Positions 1 to 10,357 are shown, counted from the stretch's first letter. The stretch: 12,558 nt of DNA from an uncultured Prevotellaceae bacterium (GCA_902775075.1 CACYKX010000078.1:1-12558); one strand, 5' to 3'. The notes: generated by a model not told the origin, from the sequence alone. A program made the numbers and translations.

Positions 1-11
1 GCAAATCCATA

Positions 12-3000
12 TTAAATATTATTAAATGAGATGGTATATAGTATTCCATCGTACCTTTTTCGTTGATTATAGAGATCTATTTCCAAATCCCAATTATACC
101 TGAAGTCCTCGTCTGTACAATCAATATTATCACGACCATCGGGTTTCCAACCATACGCTATACCAGCATCTGGTCTTATACATAGTTCCATTGAATTTGT
201 TTTAACCGTCAAACAGCGTTCATGGTGGATAAAGCCATTGTCGTTTACTATTGGTTTTATACCAACAATTTCTTTGATAGCATCTTCAATAAAACTATTT
301 CTCGAATCGCTGCTACGGAAATTCTCGCATATTTTCGTTGAGTCTCGGAAAATAAAGTCATTACTCGTCGGCTTTGTAACAGCGATACTAATCGATGTGA
401 TATTTATACCGAAATCCTGTTTCAGGCTTGAAATGAAGTGCGCAAGCAACATGCAGCCTAAAGGCGTATAAAGATAGCGGTCAGAATATTCTATCGAAAC
501 AGATTTACCATTGAGTGAATTTCTTATGCCGGCCCATTTGTCTGTTTTGTTGTTAATAAGCGTATCAAATAAGGTGTTGATTGCACAATCTTTATTTATG
601 CGCAAATCAAACATGATGGATCCATCTCCTTCAGAAACGCTCTGAACTAAATCAACTACATTAATCGTATTATACTCTATTTGTCTTCCATTCATTGTAG
701 AGTAAATATCTCCTCTTCCCCAACTGTCAGACAGTGACGTACTTACATTTTCACCAAAATATGTTTTTGTCTTGCCATCATTAAAGGTAACTGTCAAGAC
801 TGGTGATAACGTGTTTGGCAGCGCATCCGAATAGTAGCCAAACTTATAGTGGAAAAGCGCAGACAATAAAGTAGCTCTCTCTGATGATTCACACCCAGTG
901 AAATCAATCGGTTTGTCAAGAATGAAAGTTGTGTCTACACCGGAAACGATTAACTCATTGAGCAACCTGTTATAAGGGAACTCACTAACTTGCCATTCAG
1001 AATAATTACTGTTAATAAAGAAACTCATACTATGGATATCTTTATTCCGTGAGAGCTGGTATAGTTCTGTAGCAAAATCGGTAGTAACAGATGCCGCATC
1101 AGGAACTAATGTGGTAATTGATTCTGGTGCTGTTCTTGATTTTAGCTCCATTTGCAGCCAGTCCAGGGCTTTCTGCCGATTCAGGTAGTTCAAGTACCAT
1201 TGCGATCGACGGTCAATAAGACATTTTGTACATGCTCGTTCGCAATCACATTGTCTAAGAGCATCATAAGCCATTCTCAATATGCTGTCTTTGTATTCGC
1301 GGAAGAGTGGCGAATAACCAGCACCACCAAGTGCCGTATCATAAATAAATATTGTATGACTATTATTATTATAACCAAAATCAATCTCGCCGTCGTTTAC
1401 ACCAAGTAGCTCGGTCAATTTCCGACTAAGAATAACACCTAAAGAGTATAGGGTCTCAGGATCAGAAACAAGGGTATTATCAGAGTTGTAGAATTTTATC
1501 TCCACGAAATCTGTCTGATACCGTCCCACCAGCAATACATGCCGACGTACATTCCCGCTTCCAGGACATGGTAGGCCATTTGATAAGTGTTTATGCCGAA
1601 CCATGACAGTATTTGTGGAATCGATGCTCTTCTCTGATTCCATTTTACCGCAGTACGGACAGAAGGCATAGCCGAATCCATTTCGTCCCCTATTGTAAAA
1701 CAGAATTTCAGACTTTGACGTTGAACAACGCACAATCATCTTGGCAGACGATGTTTTGTCTTCCCATTTCTCCATTTCAAGAAGAACAGGTTGGATAAAA
1801 TTCATAGATCCTTGACCGTTCATCTTTCGTGTGGGTTTTGTACCCCACGCAACAGAAAAGGCAGCAGGCTCAACAACTTCCGTGAATCGCTGTTCTCCGA
1901 GACTCATGTCCTTTATACCATGCATACAATCTGTTCCACCGCATTTAGGACAATCATTCATTGCGGAACCAGAGTTGATGGTTGTGTATCCACAGCGATT
2001 ACAATTTTGCAAAATATACCTTGAGGTATTATCGTCATATTTTGTTTTTAAGACAATACCGGCAGGTTCATATATCCACTCATTTTTTACTACTTGATTT
2101 CCAGGAGCGTAAGCCGCGATAGCCTGGCTTAGATGCATGGTTGGATAATTATTATCTCCGCTTAAGGTCAACATGCATTCAACAAGACCAGTAGGAATGC
2201 CAGCACTGGGCAGGAAAGAATTCTCTGCAAGGAATGTTAGCAAAGCTATCTTAAAGAAATTATCCCTTTGATGCTCCAATGCTTTGACTGCCGCATTACC
2301 ACCATCCTCATTCTTTAGTGTTTCTATAGACTGATTTATGGAATCAAGTCGCGTCCTGTATACGTTATAAACTTGAATGATGTCCTTTTTTGTTGCGAAA
2401 ACTGCATCACCAATAGAGGTACTCCCAAGAGCTGTACCTTTGATAAGACGCTGATATGAATTCTCTAACACCCCACGCTGACCTCCTATAACTTTATCTA
2501 TATGGGTCAGAAATAGTTCGTAATATGATATCCCATCTGAAGCTTCAAAAAAATCGAATAGTTGAGCAGTTACCCGGATTCCGCCCTGGGATGAAACGAA
2601 ATCTCCAAACACCATTGCATTCACATGACGTTGTATAAGCTGTCTGCTTTCAAGTTTAAGCAACGGTGTCTCGGTAATGTGAGTCATTGGATACTTTGGA
2701 TGGTTCCAGGTATAAGACCCGATAGGATTGGGCGCACAAAAGGTCAAAGCCAATGCTTTTGACTCATTTCGCCTTCCTGCTCGTCCTGCTCGCTGTAGAT
2801 AATTGGCGGACTTGGGAGGAACATTGTTCATTACGACCTCATTAATACCACCAATATCAACACCCATTTCCATTGTAGTTGAGCATGAAAGTACATTTAG
2901 ATGGCCTTCATTGAATTCTTTCTCATATTTATCAAGGTCTTCACGCGATTGTTGTGCAGAATGTTCGGCAGCAATGAAAATGGGTTTTTGGTTGTAAACA

Positions 3001-6000
3001 CGCTCATGCATATTGGAAAAGACACCTGCCTTACGCTGGTTCTCAAAGTGCTGTAGTAACCATTCTTCAATTTTGTCTTCAGACAATTCTGCAGACTTAT
3101 ATGGGAAGAAAGGATATGAGAATTCGTTCGACACTTTGAATCTGTCGAAGTTCGTTTTGCCAATATAACCATTAATACGAGGGCTATACCCACGGAAAGT
3201 AACATCAACTACAACTTTATCAACGGGACACAAATAGCCTTTATCAATAATCTGTAGTCTTACTTTCTGCCCAAAAAGGTTGAGCATGAAACCTTTATTC
3301 TCCACATCTACCATTTCCAGTATATTGGATGTGATAAAATTCCATGCGTCAGTCATTAGGCTGTTAATATTTGCAATCTTTTCTTCATTAAAGGTTTCAA
3401 CTTCATTATACCCAAGAACAGCACACAACAACAGAACTAACCTTGATTGATCTTCTTGTATTCCAGAAAGAGTCCTTTTCATCGTTGGCCACTTGCTAAC
3501 AGGTTGGCCGTTTTTCCTTAAATCGGAGTCTTTGGGATAAATAGCAGAAGTATATGTGTTCTGGGTTAAATAATCCTTGTACTCACTGGAAATCATGTAA
3601 TGGCGCCCACCTCTGATGAGATAGTCAAGACAGATTTTTAGAAAATCTTGCCAATCCTTGTCCGAACATCCGGCCCCTAATAGTATAGAAGGACATTTCG
3701 CTCTTTTGAGATCAGGATAGACTAATCGAATAAAGCCCATGTTCTCTAATGAATTTGCTCGTTTCGGAATCCATCCAAACTGATCCACAAGCAAGGCTTT
3801 TAAATATATAGAAGGATTCTCATACCTACTACCTGCTTTGGCATTATTGAGATGTTGAAATAGCTTCCTGAAATCAGAATTGTTTTCTAATGACTGGCAA
3901 ATATCTCCAAATGTTACCTCTGGTGACTCAGGGATAGAGCTGTTACCGTTCTTCTTTGCTTCTAAACGTGCAAGTTCTGTTTTATAGGCAGGAGGCAAAG
4001 ATTCTACCGGCATCCCCTTTAAGAAAGCGTAAGACTGTTCTTCTTCCTCTGTCAAACCTGCCGGTTCCACCTTTTCTACACGTAAGTCAGCCAGTTTATG
4101 GAAGATGGAAGAACGTACCCATGAACGTTCCACATCCTGATTCATACCCATAGCTGAACGCGCAGAGCCTTGTCTGTTATCTGTGAATGTCAGGTATTTC
4201 TTGCCGTTATAAATTATTTCAGCATCTTTCTTGTTGCTCCCATCAGCATTGTCAAGCAACAGTGTGGATAATACACGGCCCATCTGGGTTGCACTGATTC
4301 TCAAATAGTCGAGCCGCGATATTCTATTCCCGCAGTGAGGACACAAATCAGCATTGGTCTCTTCATGTCTCAATGAGATATATACATTCCCTTTTTCTTT
4401 ATTCTCAGGAGCAATCTCGATTTTTCCTTTCTCATGATTAAAGACATGCCTATCCTCGCGTGTATGATGGCGAAGGCACTTTGCTACAGGTTTCGCAAAA
4501 TAGAAAGGAGTGAATCCGTCTTGACCATTTTCTGAAGCGATATCATCATTTTGACTTTCTTCGTATTCAATCATGTCGGCATCTTTATTCTCAAAGAACA
4601 AATCCTTTTCGAGATCGACCACATTTGTGTGCATTCTAAACCCCTTTGTGCTTGTCTCTCCTACAACAATGATGCCACCGCATGATGGACAGGTTGCTAT
4701 TTCAAGCAATCTGGATTTACACGTTGGGCAGTTCGTATTTTGATATGTAGTCAAACTGCCAATACTTAGCCGTTCCTTTTTATGGCGTTTGCATTCTGAA
4801 TTTACGCATGCATAAACTCCACTAATTGAACGAATGAAGAAATGTGCACGCGAAGGGAGCAATGCAATGTCGCTTTTGTCTTTCTTGTTAAGACCTGGAA
4901 CTTTATCTGCAAGAGCATCTATGAGTTTGAGAGACTTTTCGATGCTATTCATTAGATTACGGTCTAATTGTTTTACCATATCTACAGTAGAAAGAACCGC
5001 TGTAGAATTAAGCTGCTTCCTTAGCCTCTCAATATCGGTTATTCTAATCTTAGTACCAAAGTCCTTGTTGATTTTGTCTATAGCTACCTGTGCAACAGAT
5101 TCTTCCATTTCTGGAATGATGCGTCTTCCACCAATAATTACGATACTATCAAGAGGCTTTCCTGTTAACTGTGACACAAAAGTTTTCAGTTTTAGTTGAG
5201 TAGCAGGATCCTTTTCATCACCGATGGTGGCTGATGTAACGGCAAAGTTCACCTGATCTATTGTTACTCCAAATGCGTCTAAGACACGCCTAATCTGCAA
5301 GGAAAGTTCAGCCGCTGATGAACCTGTGTAGGTATGTGCTTCATCAAGCAGAATCCATTTCAACTTTCCCTGAGATTTCTCTAATATCGTTTTGTCTTCT
5401 GCCCTTACCAGCATGTAGTTGAGCATGGTTGGATTAGTAAAGAGAATCTGTGGTGGTGTCTGCCTTATCTGAGGACGTGTTATTAGCTGTGGGAAGAAAG
5501 GAGCAGTTGCATTTTGACTTTTCGCAGATTTCTCCGTATCACCATTATAAATTGCATAAGTTATCTTGTTCGGCATAGCATCGCACCAAGCATGAATGCG
5601 CTTCTGCTGGCTTTTCATCAGCGCATTTAGGGGATATAGGAATATTGCCTGTACGCAATCTTTCTCATTACGTGACGCAATATCTTGCAATACAGGTATC
5701 ATAAAGCATTCCGTCTTTCCAGAACCTGTTCCAGAAGTCACGACAATAGTCTTGTTTTGGCCAGAAAGCATAACTTCCCAACTCTTTGTTTGATGTTTAT
5801 AAGGGTGGCGATCAAGCGGGAAACGCAAATCTTCATCTATGCTCTCGCTACTAAGTGCTTCGATGAATGAAGATGATAATAGGTTTAGTTTAGATGAATG
5901 CTCTTCAAATGTCTCTTTACTTTCTTCCCATGGGAAGATAGACTGGAATACAGGTTCCGACAGTAAAGGCTCGTCTTCTGTCAAGATATGACGCATGTAC

Positions 6001-6092
6001 TCTTGTTCTTTACCATTGCCTCGAAACCAAAGAGAGACTAATGAGTCAACAAGCATCTTTTTAGCTGATGTGTAGAAATCTGCGTAATTCAT
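12..6092 (-). CDS. druE: DruE-like DEAD/DEAH-box helicase with DUF1998 domain (Druantia type III-like)
   Basis: A 2026-aa superfamily 2 helicase, predicted to use ATP to move on or unwind nucleic acid in anti-phage defence. Visible motifs: a Q-motif-like YKHQ (98-101), Walker A TSGTGSGKT (119-127), motif Ia YPLNALMKSQ (153-162), DEAH box (250-253), motif III TSATIG (286-291), motif IV TFTDNRQ (635-641), AEHSAQ (1042-1047), motif V STTMEMGVDIGG (1071-1082) and motif VI QRAGRAGRR (1100-1108). Cysteine pairs at 429/434, 455/458, 468/471, 584/587, 1364/1367, 1381/1384 and 1478/1481 suggest zinc binding. The DUF1998 region ends in four cysteines at 1615, 1617, 1621 and 1624, as in MrfA/DrmB-type proteins. 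About 375 residues follow it. The size and DruH-like partner point to DruE rather than DISARM DrmA. It is last in the operon, 12 nt after druH, starts at ATG and is complete with a TAA stop. The helicase/DUF1998 call is very secure; the Druantia assignment is likely. Confidence 0.88.
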   Translation of the reverse strand: MNYADFYTSAKKMLVDSLVSLWFRGNGKEQEYMRHILTEDEPLLSEPVFQSIFPWEESKETFEEHSSKLNLLSSSFIEALSSESIDEDLRFPLDRHPYKHQTKSWEVMLSGQNKTIVVTSGTGSGKTECFMIPVLQDIASRNEKDCVQAIFLYPLNALMKSQQKRIHAWCDAMPNKITYAIYNGDTEKSAKSQNATAPFFPQLITRPQIRQTPPQILFTNPTMLNYMLVRAEDKTILEKSQGKLKWILLDEAHTYTGSSAAELSLQIRRVLDAFGVTIDQVNFAVTSATIGDEKDPATQLKLKTFVSQLTGKPLDSIVIIGGRRIIPEMEESVAQVAIDKINKDFGTKIRITDIERLRKQLNSTAVLSTVDMVKQLDRNLMNSIEKSLKLIDALADKVPGLNKKDKSDIALLPSRAHFFIRSISGVYACVNSECKRHKKERLSIGSLTTYQNTNCPTCKSRLLEIATCPSCGGIIVVGETSTKGFRMHTNVVDLEKDLFFENKDADMIEYEESQNDDIASENGQDGFTPFYFAKPVAKCLRHHTREDRHVFNHEKGKIEIAPENKEKGNVYISLRHEETNADLCPHCGNRISRLDYLRISATQMGRVLSTLLLDNADGSNKKDAEIIYNGKKYLTFTDNRQGSARSAMGMNQDVERSWVRSSIFHKLADLRVEKVEPAGLTEEEEQSYAFLKGMPVESLPPAYKTELARLEAKKNGNSSIPESPEVTFGDICQSLENNSDFRKLFQHLNNAKAGSRYENPSIYLKALLVDQFGWIPKRANSLENMGFIRLVYPDLKRAKCPSILLGAGCSDKDWQDFLKICLDYLIRGGRHYMISSEYKDYLTQNTYTSAIYPKDSDLRKNGQPVSKWPTMKRTLSGIQEDQSRLVLLLCAVLGYNEVETFNEEKIANINSLMTDAWNFITSNILEMVDVENKGFMLNLFGQKVRLQIIDKGYLCPVDKVVVDVTFRGYSPRINGYIGKTNFDRFKVSNEFSYPFFPYKSAELSEDKIEEWLLQHFENQRKAGVFSNMHERVYNQKPIFIAAEHSAQQSREDLDKYEKEFNEGHLNVLSCSTTMEMGVDIGGINEVVMNNVPPKSANYLQRAGRAGRRNESKALALTFCAPNPIGSYTWNHPKYPMTHITETPLLKLESRQLIQRHVNAMVFGDFVSSQGGIRVTAQLFDFFEASDGISYYELFLTHIDKVIGGQRGVLENSYQRLIKGTALGSTSIGDAVFATKKDIIQVYNVYRTRLDSINQSIETLKNEDGGNAAVKALEHQRDNFFKIALLTFLAENSFLPSAGIPTGLVECMLTLSGDNNYPTMHLSQAIAAYAPGNQVVKNEWIYEPAGIVLKTKYDDNTSRYILQNCNRCGYTTINSGSAMNDCPKCGGTDCMHGIKDMSLGEQRFTEVVEPAAFSVAWGTKPTRKMNGQGSMNFIQPVLLEMEKWEDKTSSAKMIVRCSTSKSEILFYNRGRNGFGYAFCPYCGKMESEKSIDSTNTVMVRHKHLSNGLPCPGSGNVRRHVLLVGRYQTDFVEIKFYNSDNTLVSDPETLYSLGVILSRKLTELLGVNDGEIDFGYNNNSHTIFIYDTALGGAGYSPLFREYKDSILRMAYDALRQCDCERACTKCLIDRRSQWYLNYLNRQKALDWLQMELKSRTAPESITTLVPDAASVTTDFATELYQLSRNKDIHSMSFFINSNYSEWQVSEFPYNRLLNELIVSGVDTTFILDKPIDFTGCESSERATLLSALFHYKFGYYSDALPNTLSPVLTVTFNDGKTKTYFGENVSTSLSDSWGRGDIYSTMNGRQIEYNTINVVDLVQSVSEGDGSIMFDLRINKDCAINTLFDTLINNKTDKWAGIRNSLNGKSVSIEYSDRYLYTPLGCMLLAHFISSLKQDFGINITSISIAVTKPTSNDFIFRDSTKICENFRSSDSRNSFIEDAIKEIVGIKPIVNDNGFIHHERCLTVKTNSMELCIRPDAGIAYGWKPDGRDNIDCTDEDFRYNWDLEIDLYNQRKRYDGILYTISFNNI

Positions 6093-6104
6093 GCGAAGCG
6101 ATTT

Positions 6105-9100
6105 TTATTTGTTAGATATGAGTTTCACTGTTCTAAAGAATATCTCACTATAAGTTTCTTTGAAGTATTTCCTATAGAAATTGACTATACGTGCATATTC
6201 CTTTCCCTCTGGTGCGAATAGGTTGAGATGGTTCTTTACATCACAGGTGTTTTCTGCTGCACACATAGCCGATTCTATCATAACCCGATATGATGCAAGC
6301 ATACTTTGTTGTGGGTAATAAATGCCATTTAACTGAAATCTAATAACTGGCAAATCAATATTGTTGTCAGACAGTCCACGAATCTTCATCTTATAGTTGC
6401 TAATGTCAGATATTAGAATAGGAGTACCCCTTCGGATTTCTCCTGATGCCACATAGTTAGTGAATTCCTGTGAGATATCTGTAGATACAGTTGAATTAAA
6501 AAGATCCTGTAACAACAACATAAGACCCTGTAATTTCATAGTCATCATAGGTAATAATGGCGCAGGAACTGTGTCTAAGATGGAATTGATACTCTTTTCC
6601 CACATTTTTGCAGGTATCCAATGTAGGCCTATTACCATCTCTTGCTCAAAACGGTCAATTTCCATGGAAAGAACATCCTTGTATTCATTGAGCCACATAG
6701 CAGCAACAAAATTCGCAAGGAGTTTTGGACTACGAGCAATAGCTTTCAGTCCGTTGTAGGTGGTGAAGGGCAAATTATAATGACTACATATATCAAATGC
6801 CTTGCACACGTCTCGCCAATGCTTTCCCGTCATCACATCTTCTTGGCTCAGCATTCCGTACCATGCCTTGTTGATATCAGAAGAACGCGAAGCACGTTCA
6901 GACTTATCATAATCCTTTTCGTTTATGTTATAATACTTGGGAATGATTCTTCGCTTTACCTCTGGACCTGAGAACACAACAATCTCATCATGGTCGAACG
7001 AGTCTGGCAGTCGGAATGTATTATTTTCGTTCTCGACCCTTTCAAGTTTTACGCAGTAGAAATCATCAGTAGGTAAGTCATCGCCAACGGGGAATGCATA
7101 CAAATCACCCTCATACTCAAAACCAGTCGTGTCATACTCAGTGTCATCAAGGACAACGATTGCTCCGTTTTCTATTGTTGTATCAAGAACAAACTTGCGC
7201 ACGTAAATCTCCTGCCCTGACACGTTTAAGACAACAGAACTATTACGATCAAAACTGTTAGCACCATAGAGGTTAAACATTCTTAATATAAGGTCGTTAT
7301 AATCGGAAAGAGATACCAGGCCATCAATAACGCGACTTTGTAGGTGCTTTAGTTTGTCGGGGTTATCTATTTTTCCTGAAGAATATGATACATCAACTTT
7401 ACGATTCTTGCTCCCATGACTGACTATGCAGAAGTGACTAAGATTTGCGAGTGAGACAATCTTACCTCTGGGCACAATATTCCCACTTGTATCGGTAATC
7501 AGGATTCCGTCAAAAGGTATGGCAACGGCAACACGAAGCACTGGATTGCCCTGATTGTAGATTCTGAAATAGCAAACAGAAGGACATATCAGAGAGTTCT
7601 TGTTGCGAGTTATCTTCCAATGTGCCATGTCGATATTTCTAATGTCAACATCATCAATGGGTTGTATCTCCGGGCGCAGGAGATGCGAACAAGAGCACCT
7701 AATCTCAGTTGAATGGATGGATTCATTTTGCGACTCAAATGCCATGTCCCCAATTGCATAGAATGTCTCAATAATGGAATTCCCGTCAGGAAGTTCAACC
7801 TTTATGTCAACAATACCAGGTTCAAGGATACATGAAGAGTTTAAAGATCTCCACTGTGTATTGCCATTATTTCTGCTTCTATATCTTATTTTACAGTTGT
7901 GAACTCTGTTCTTTTCTTTGTCATATACACGTATTATTGGTATTCTATCAAGCAACTTGTAATTGGAATCTTCTACCCAAGGAATATAGTTCCCAGAGAA
8001 TTCTGCCGTATAGGGCGTGAACTGATTAGTAAGAACGCACTGCTCTCCTGAAGCTGTGTTGGTAATTTCCACCGACTTCTCAAAAGAAACATATGATAAA
8101 GGTATGCCAGAAATAATAATTGGCTTTGATGTACTGTGGAACCACTCCGAACTGAAAACAGCAATATTCTCTTCTGCATTGGCTGTTTCGCTCCTGCTGT
8201 AAAGATTCTCATCCAGCATTTGGAATAGTTGCGGTATCTCGAAATTAGGCGGATAGCATCCTGCCACTGTAAGAAAGATGCGGTCATCATTGTCACACCG
8301 TATTTTCACTTCAACAACGGGTTCCCCTTTCCAGAGAATGTCATTAACAACTCCAACAGAAATTCTGGTATAGGTGGCATTAGTTATATTGCCTTCTTCA
8401 TCACGGTTAATGCTTTTACGAGCGTACTTGCCCGCAAGTGTGCCTGCAACGAATACATCAAAAGTATAACAGGTGGAAATATTGAGTTCCGGAATAGAAT
8501 CAGAAGAAAGCTCCTTGACAATGTCAAGATTAACGTAGAGGTAGCCTTCTCCGTCTGCCGACGTCCTCAGTTTCCAGTGCAATGAAAGGGGTCTTGCCTT
8601 GCGCTCTTTCTTGGCACGAGTATATTCCTTTTTCAATGACGTTGTTAGCTCCGATAAGGATGCGTCTGTGTCATCGTATGGAAGGAGCGCATTGTCATCC
8701 ATGATAATTGCATGAGCAATTTGCATGGACACATCATAGATGTTTTCATTTTTGAAGGCCTTGCCTAAATAGGATATGCAGCTAAACTGCTGTATTATTG
8801 AATTGTCTTCATTGCTCCAATCATAATTAATGATCGACAGCTCTCTTACCAGCCCTTTAAGGAATCTGGTAAAGCTTCCCATGTTACTATCGGTATTCTT
8901 GATGTAATTTACAGGCAGCCCTCCCTGATTCAAGAGGGTTCTGAAATATTCTGTTCCTTTCAACGAATGAAGGAAAGAATAGCCATGTTGTATCAGTGCA
9001 ATACGTGCAGCCATATAGAGTTCTTCTCCATATGCCCGAGATAATCCAATGCCTATTGCAACATCTTCTTTGGAGGGAATGTTACCTCTATAGTCCCTTC

Positions 9101-9296
9101 TCCACCACTCTGCATAGCAAAGGGCAGCTTCAATGCCGAAATCCTTTAAAAAACCGATATGACTCCGTATGTCAAGTTTCAGACTTTCATACTCATCATC
9201 AGTAAGCTTAAACTTCCACAAGGGATAATTTCCTTGTAGCTTCTTCATACCGCGAGACTGCAGGATGTCTTTTAGTGCAATGTGTTCGTTCGTCAT
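6105..9296 (-). CDS. druH: DruH-like protein (STY4851/YjiT-like), Druantia type III partner
   Basis: A large soluble protein, 1063 aa from the ATG chosen here. No catalytic motif, signal peptide or membrane segment is visible. The first ~200 residues look helical and include AEWWRRDYRG (62-71) and QGGLPVNYI (124-132), which resemble the start of STY4851/YjiT-type proteins as I recall them. A long beta-rich middle follows (roughly 230-780), and the last ~250 residues are again helical. Position, length and pairing with a ~2000-aa DUF1998 helicase match DruH of Druantia type III, whose biochemical role is not established to my knowledge. The frame can be extended to a TTG at 9323, only 2 nt from the upstream stop. 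I prefer the ATG at 9296, which leaves a 29-nt gap. The stop is 12 nt before the helicase start, implying co-transcription. It is certainly a coding gene; family membership is inferred from context and weak motif memory. Confidence 0.72.
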   Translation of the reverse strand: MTNEHIALKDILQSRGMKKLQGNYPLWKFKLTDDEYESLKLDIRSHIGFLKDFGIEAALCYAEWWRRDYRGNIPSKEDVAIGIGLSRAYGEELYMAARIALIQHGYSFLHSLKGTEYFRTLLNQGGLPVNYIKNTDSNMGSFTRFLKGLVRELSIINYDWSNEDNSIIQQFSCISYLGKAFKNENIYDVSMQIAHAIIMDDNALLPYDDTDASLSELTTSLKKEYTRAKKERKARPLSLHWKLRTSADGEGYLYVNLDIVKELSSDSIPELNISTCYTFDVFVAGTLAGKYARKSINRDEEGNITNATYTRISVGVVNDILWKGEPVVEVKIRCDNDDRIFLTVAGCYPPNFEIPQLFQMLDENLYSRSETANAEENIAVFSSEWFHSTSKPIIISGIPLSYVSFEKSVEITNTASGEQCVLTNQFTPYTAEFSGNYIPWVEDSNYKLLDRIPIIRVYDKEKNRVHNCKIRYRSRNNGNTQWRSLNSSCILEPGIVDIKVELPDGNSIIETFYAIGDMAFESQNESIHSTEIRCSCSHLLRPEIQPIDDVDIRNIDMAHWKITRNKNSLICPSVCYFRIYNQGNPVLRVAVAIPFDGILITDTSGNIVPRGKIVSLANLSHFCIVSHGSKNRKVDVSYSSGKIDNPDKLKHLQSRVIDGLVSLSDYNDLILRMFNLYGANSFDRNSSVVLNVSGQEIYVRKFVLDTTIENGAIVVLDDTEYDTTGFEYEGDLYAFPVGDDLPTDDFYCVKLERVENENNTFRLPDSFDHDEIVVFSGPEVKRRIIPKYYNINEKDYDKSERASRSSDINKAWYGMLSQEDVMTGKHWRDVCKAFDICSHYNLPFTTYNGLKAIARSPKLLANFVAAMWLNEYKDVLSMEIDRFEQEMVIGLHWIPAKMWEKSINSILDTVPAPLLPMMTMKLQGLMLLLQDLFNSTVSTDISQEFTNYVASGEIRRGTPILISDISNYKMKIRGLSDNNIDLPVIRFQLNGIYYPQQSMLASYRVMIESAMCAAENTCDVKNHLNLFAPEGKEYARIVNFYRKYFKETYSEIFFRTVKLISNK

Positions 9297-9325
9297 AAGC
9301 TGTCGTTCTTGAATTTTTTGCAAAT

Positions 9326-10357
9326 CTAAACGTTATCTGTGCAGTCTATCTTCCCTGATGTGTATTTATTCAGATTTTCTGTGATTTTCCCTAAAATCTG
9401 CTGTCTATACCATTCGGGGTAGATTACTTCAATATCTGGTATGAAGGATAGTATTTGTTGGTCTAACTCGCGAGTCGGTCTAACATGTATCTCAATCTCA
9501 TACTGGTCTTTATTTTTTACGATCTGCGACTTGTGAAGAGGTTTAGAAACAACGTATGGAAAACGATTTGCCGCAAAGCGCAATCCTATAGCTTCTTTGG
9601 CAACATCATCATTTGGAATGGTTGCTCCTATCACATCGTCAAAATATGTGGCAAAATCACAAATCGTATTTTTCTTAAATGGGATTGCCGACTTGTGAAA
9701 GTCCTGAATTCTATCAAGGGCAAAGTTGCTAATTACCCCTAACTCATCGTTTAGTCCATACACGAACCAACGGCCATTATATTGTTTAACGTAGTATGGA
9801 TGAAACACGAGTTGTATCTCTTTGCCTCTGAATGTTAAGTATGATATTTCAATGGTCTGGTGATTAACCGTCGAATCGATAATATCTGCTAAGTTTTCAA
9901 TCCCCTTTAGTTGCTCATTTTGTTCGAAAGCCACCAGATGCTCAGCATTGGACTTTAGGCCGAAGCGATACTCCAGATTTGAAATCACCTCTTCCAACCA
10001 CACGTTGGCAGCACTGCCTCTAAACCGGCCAAGCATATCAATAGTTGACTGTAGTTTATTGATGTCATCTACGGAAAGTTCGTTATTGAAGATGGAGAAA
10101 TCCCTGTCCTCATAACGATAATAACATTTCTTGCCATCATACTGATAAGCCTTGATAGGGGCATTATATGTCACACGGTCACGCATGTATTTCATGTCCT
10201 CGCGTATCTGACGTAAACTCACCTCCGTACCATACAGGTCATACAGAGCATCGTTGACCTTATCTACAAGGTCTTGTATCTCGTACTTTCTGCTGAAATC
10301 ACTGAAACAGCGATCGAGAATCTGGTAACGTAGTTGAGCATTCTTGTTTGTAGGCAT
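9326..10357 (-). CDS. HTH-WYL domain transcriptional regulator
   Basis: A 343-aa regulator. The N-terminal ~65 residues form a winged-helix DNA-binding region (RYQILDRCFSDFSRKYEI at 10-27; SLRQIREDMKYMR at 47-59). The WYL domain spans about 150-225: the signature is WFVYGLN (197-203), followed by ALDRIQDF (213-220), whose Arg216 lies where WYL domains carry a conserved ligand-contacting arginine. A WCX-like C-terminal region (about 285-330, YEIEIHVRP...PEWYRQQIL) completes the usual architecture. WYL regulators such as BrxR and CapW repress defence operons, and the WYL domain is thought to sense nucleic acid or nucleotide ligands. It sits 21 nt after the small HTH gene and just before druH, so it probably controls this operon and its own expression. 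The direction of control (repressor or activator) cannot be read from the sequence. ATG start, TAG stop. Confidence 0.9.
   Translation of the reverse strand: MPTNKNAQLRYQILDRCFSDFSRKYEIQDLVDKVNDALYDLYGTEVSLRQIREDMKYMRDRVTYNAPIKAYQYDGKKCYYRYEDRDFSIFNNELSVDDINKLQSTIDMLGRFRGSAANVWLEEVISNLEYRFGLKSNAEHLVAFEQNEQLKGIENLADIIDSTVNHQTIEISYLTFRGKEIQLVFHPYYVKQYNGRWFVYGLNDELGVISNFALDRIQDFHKSAIPFKKNTICDFATYFDDVIGATIPNDDVAKEAIGLRFAANRFPYVVSKPLHKSQIVKNKDQYEIEIHVRPTRELDQQILSFIPDIEVIYPEWYRQQILGKITENLNKYTSGKIDCTDNV

Noticed and set aside
4834..5199. 121-aa plus-strand ORF inside the helicase gene
   Set aside because: It lies wholly antisense to the well-supported helicase frame, with Ser/Leu-rich composition and no recognisable motif or promoter.
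8229..8585. 118-aa plus-strand ORF inside the DruH-like gene
   Set aside because: It is a shadow of the minus-strand gene, without motif support or start signals.
12..9296. Assignment as a DISARM system
   Set aside because: DISARM has separate DrmA helicase and DrmB DUF1998 proteins plus a methyltransferase and often DrmC. Here helicase and DUF1998 are fused in ~2000 aa, and no methyltransferase is present.
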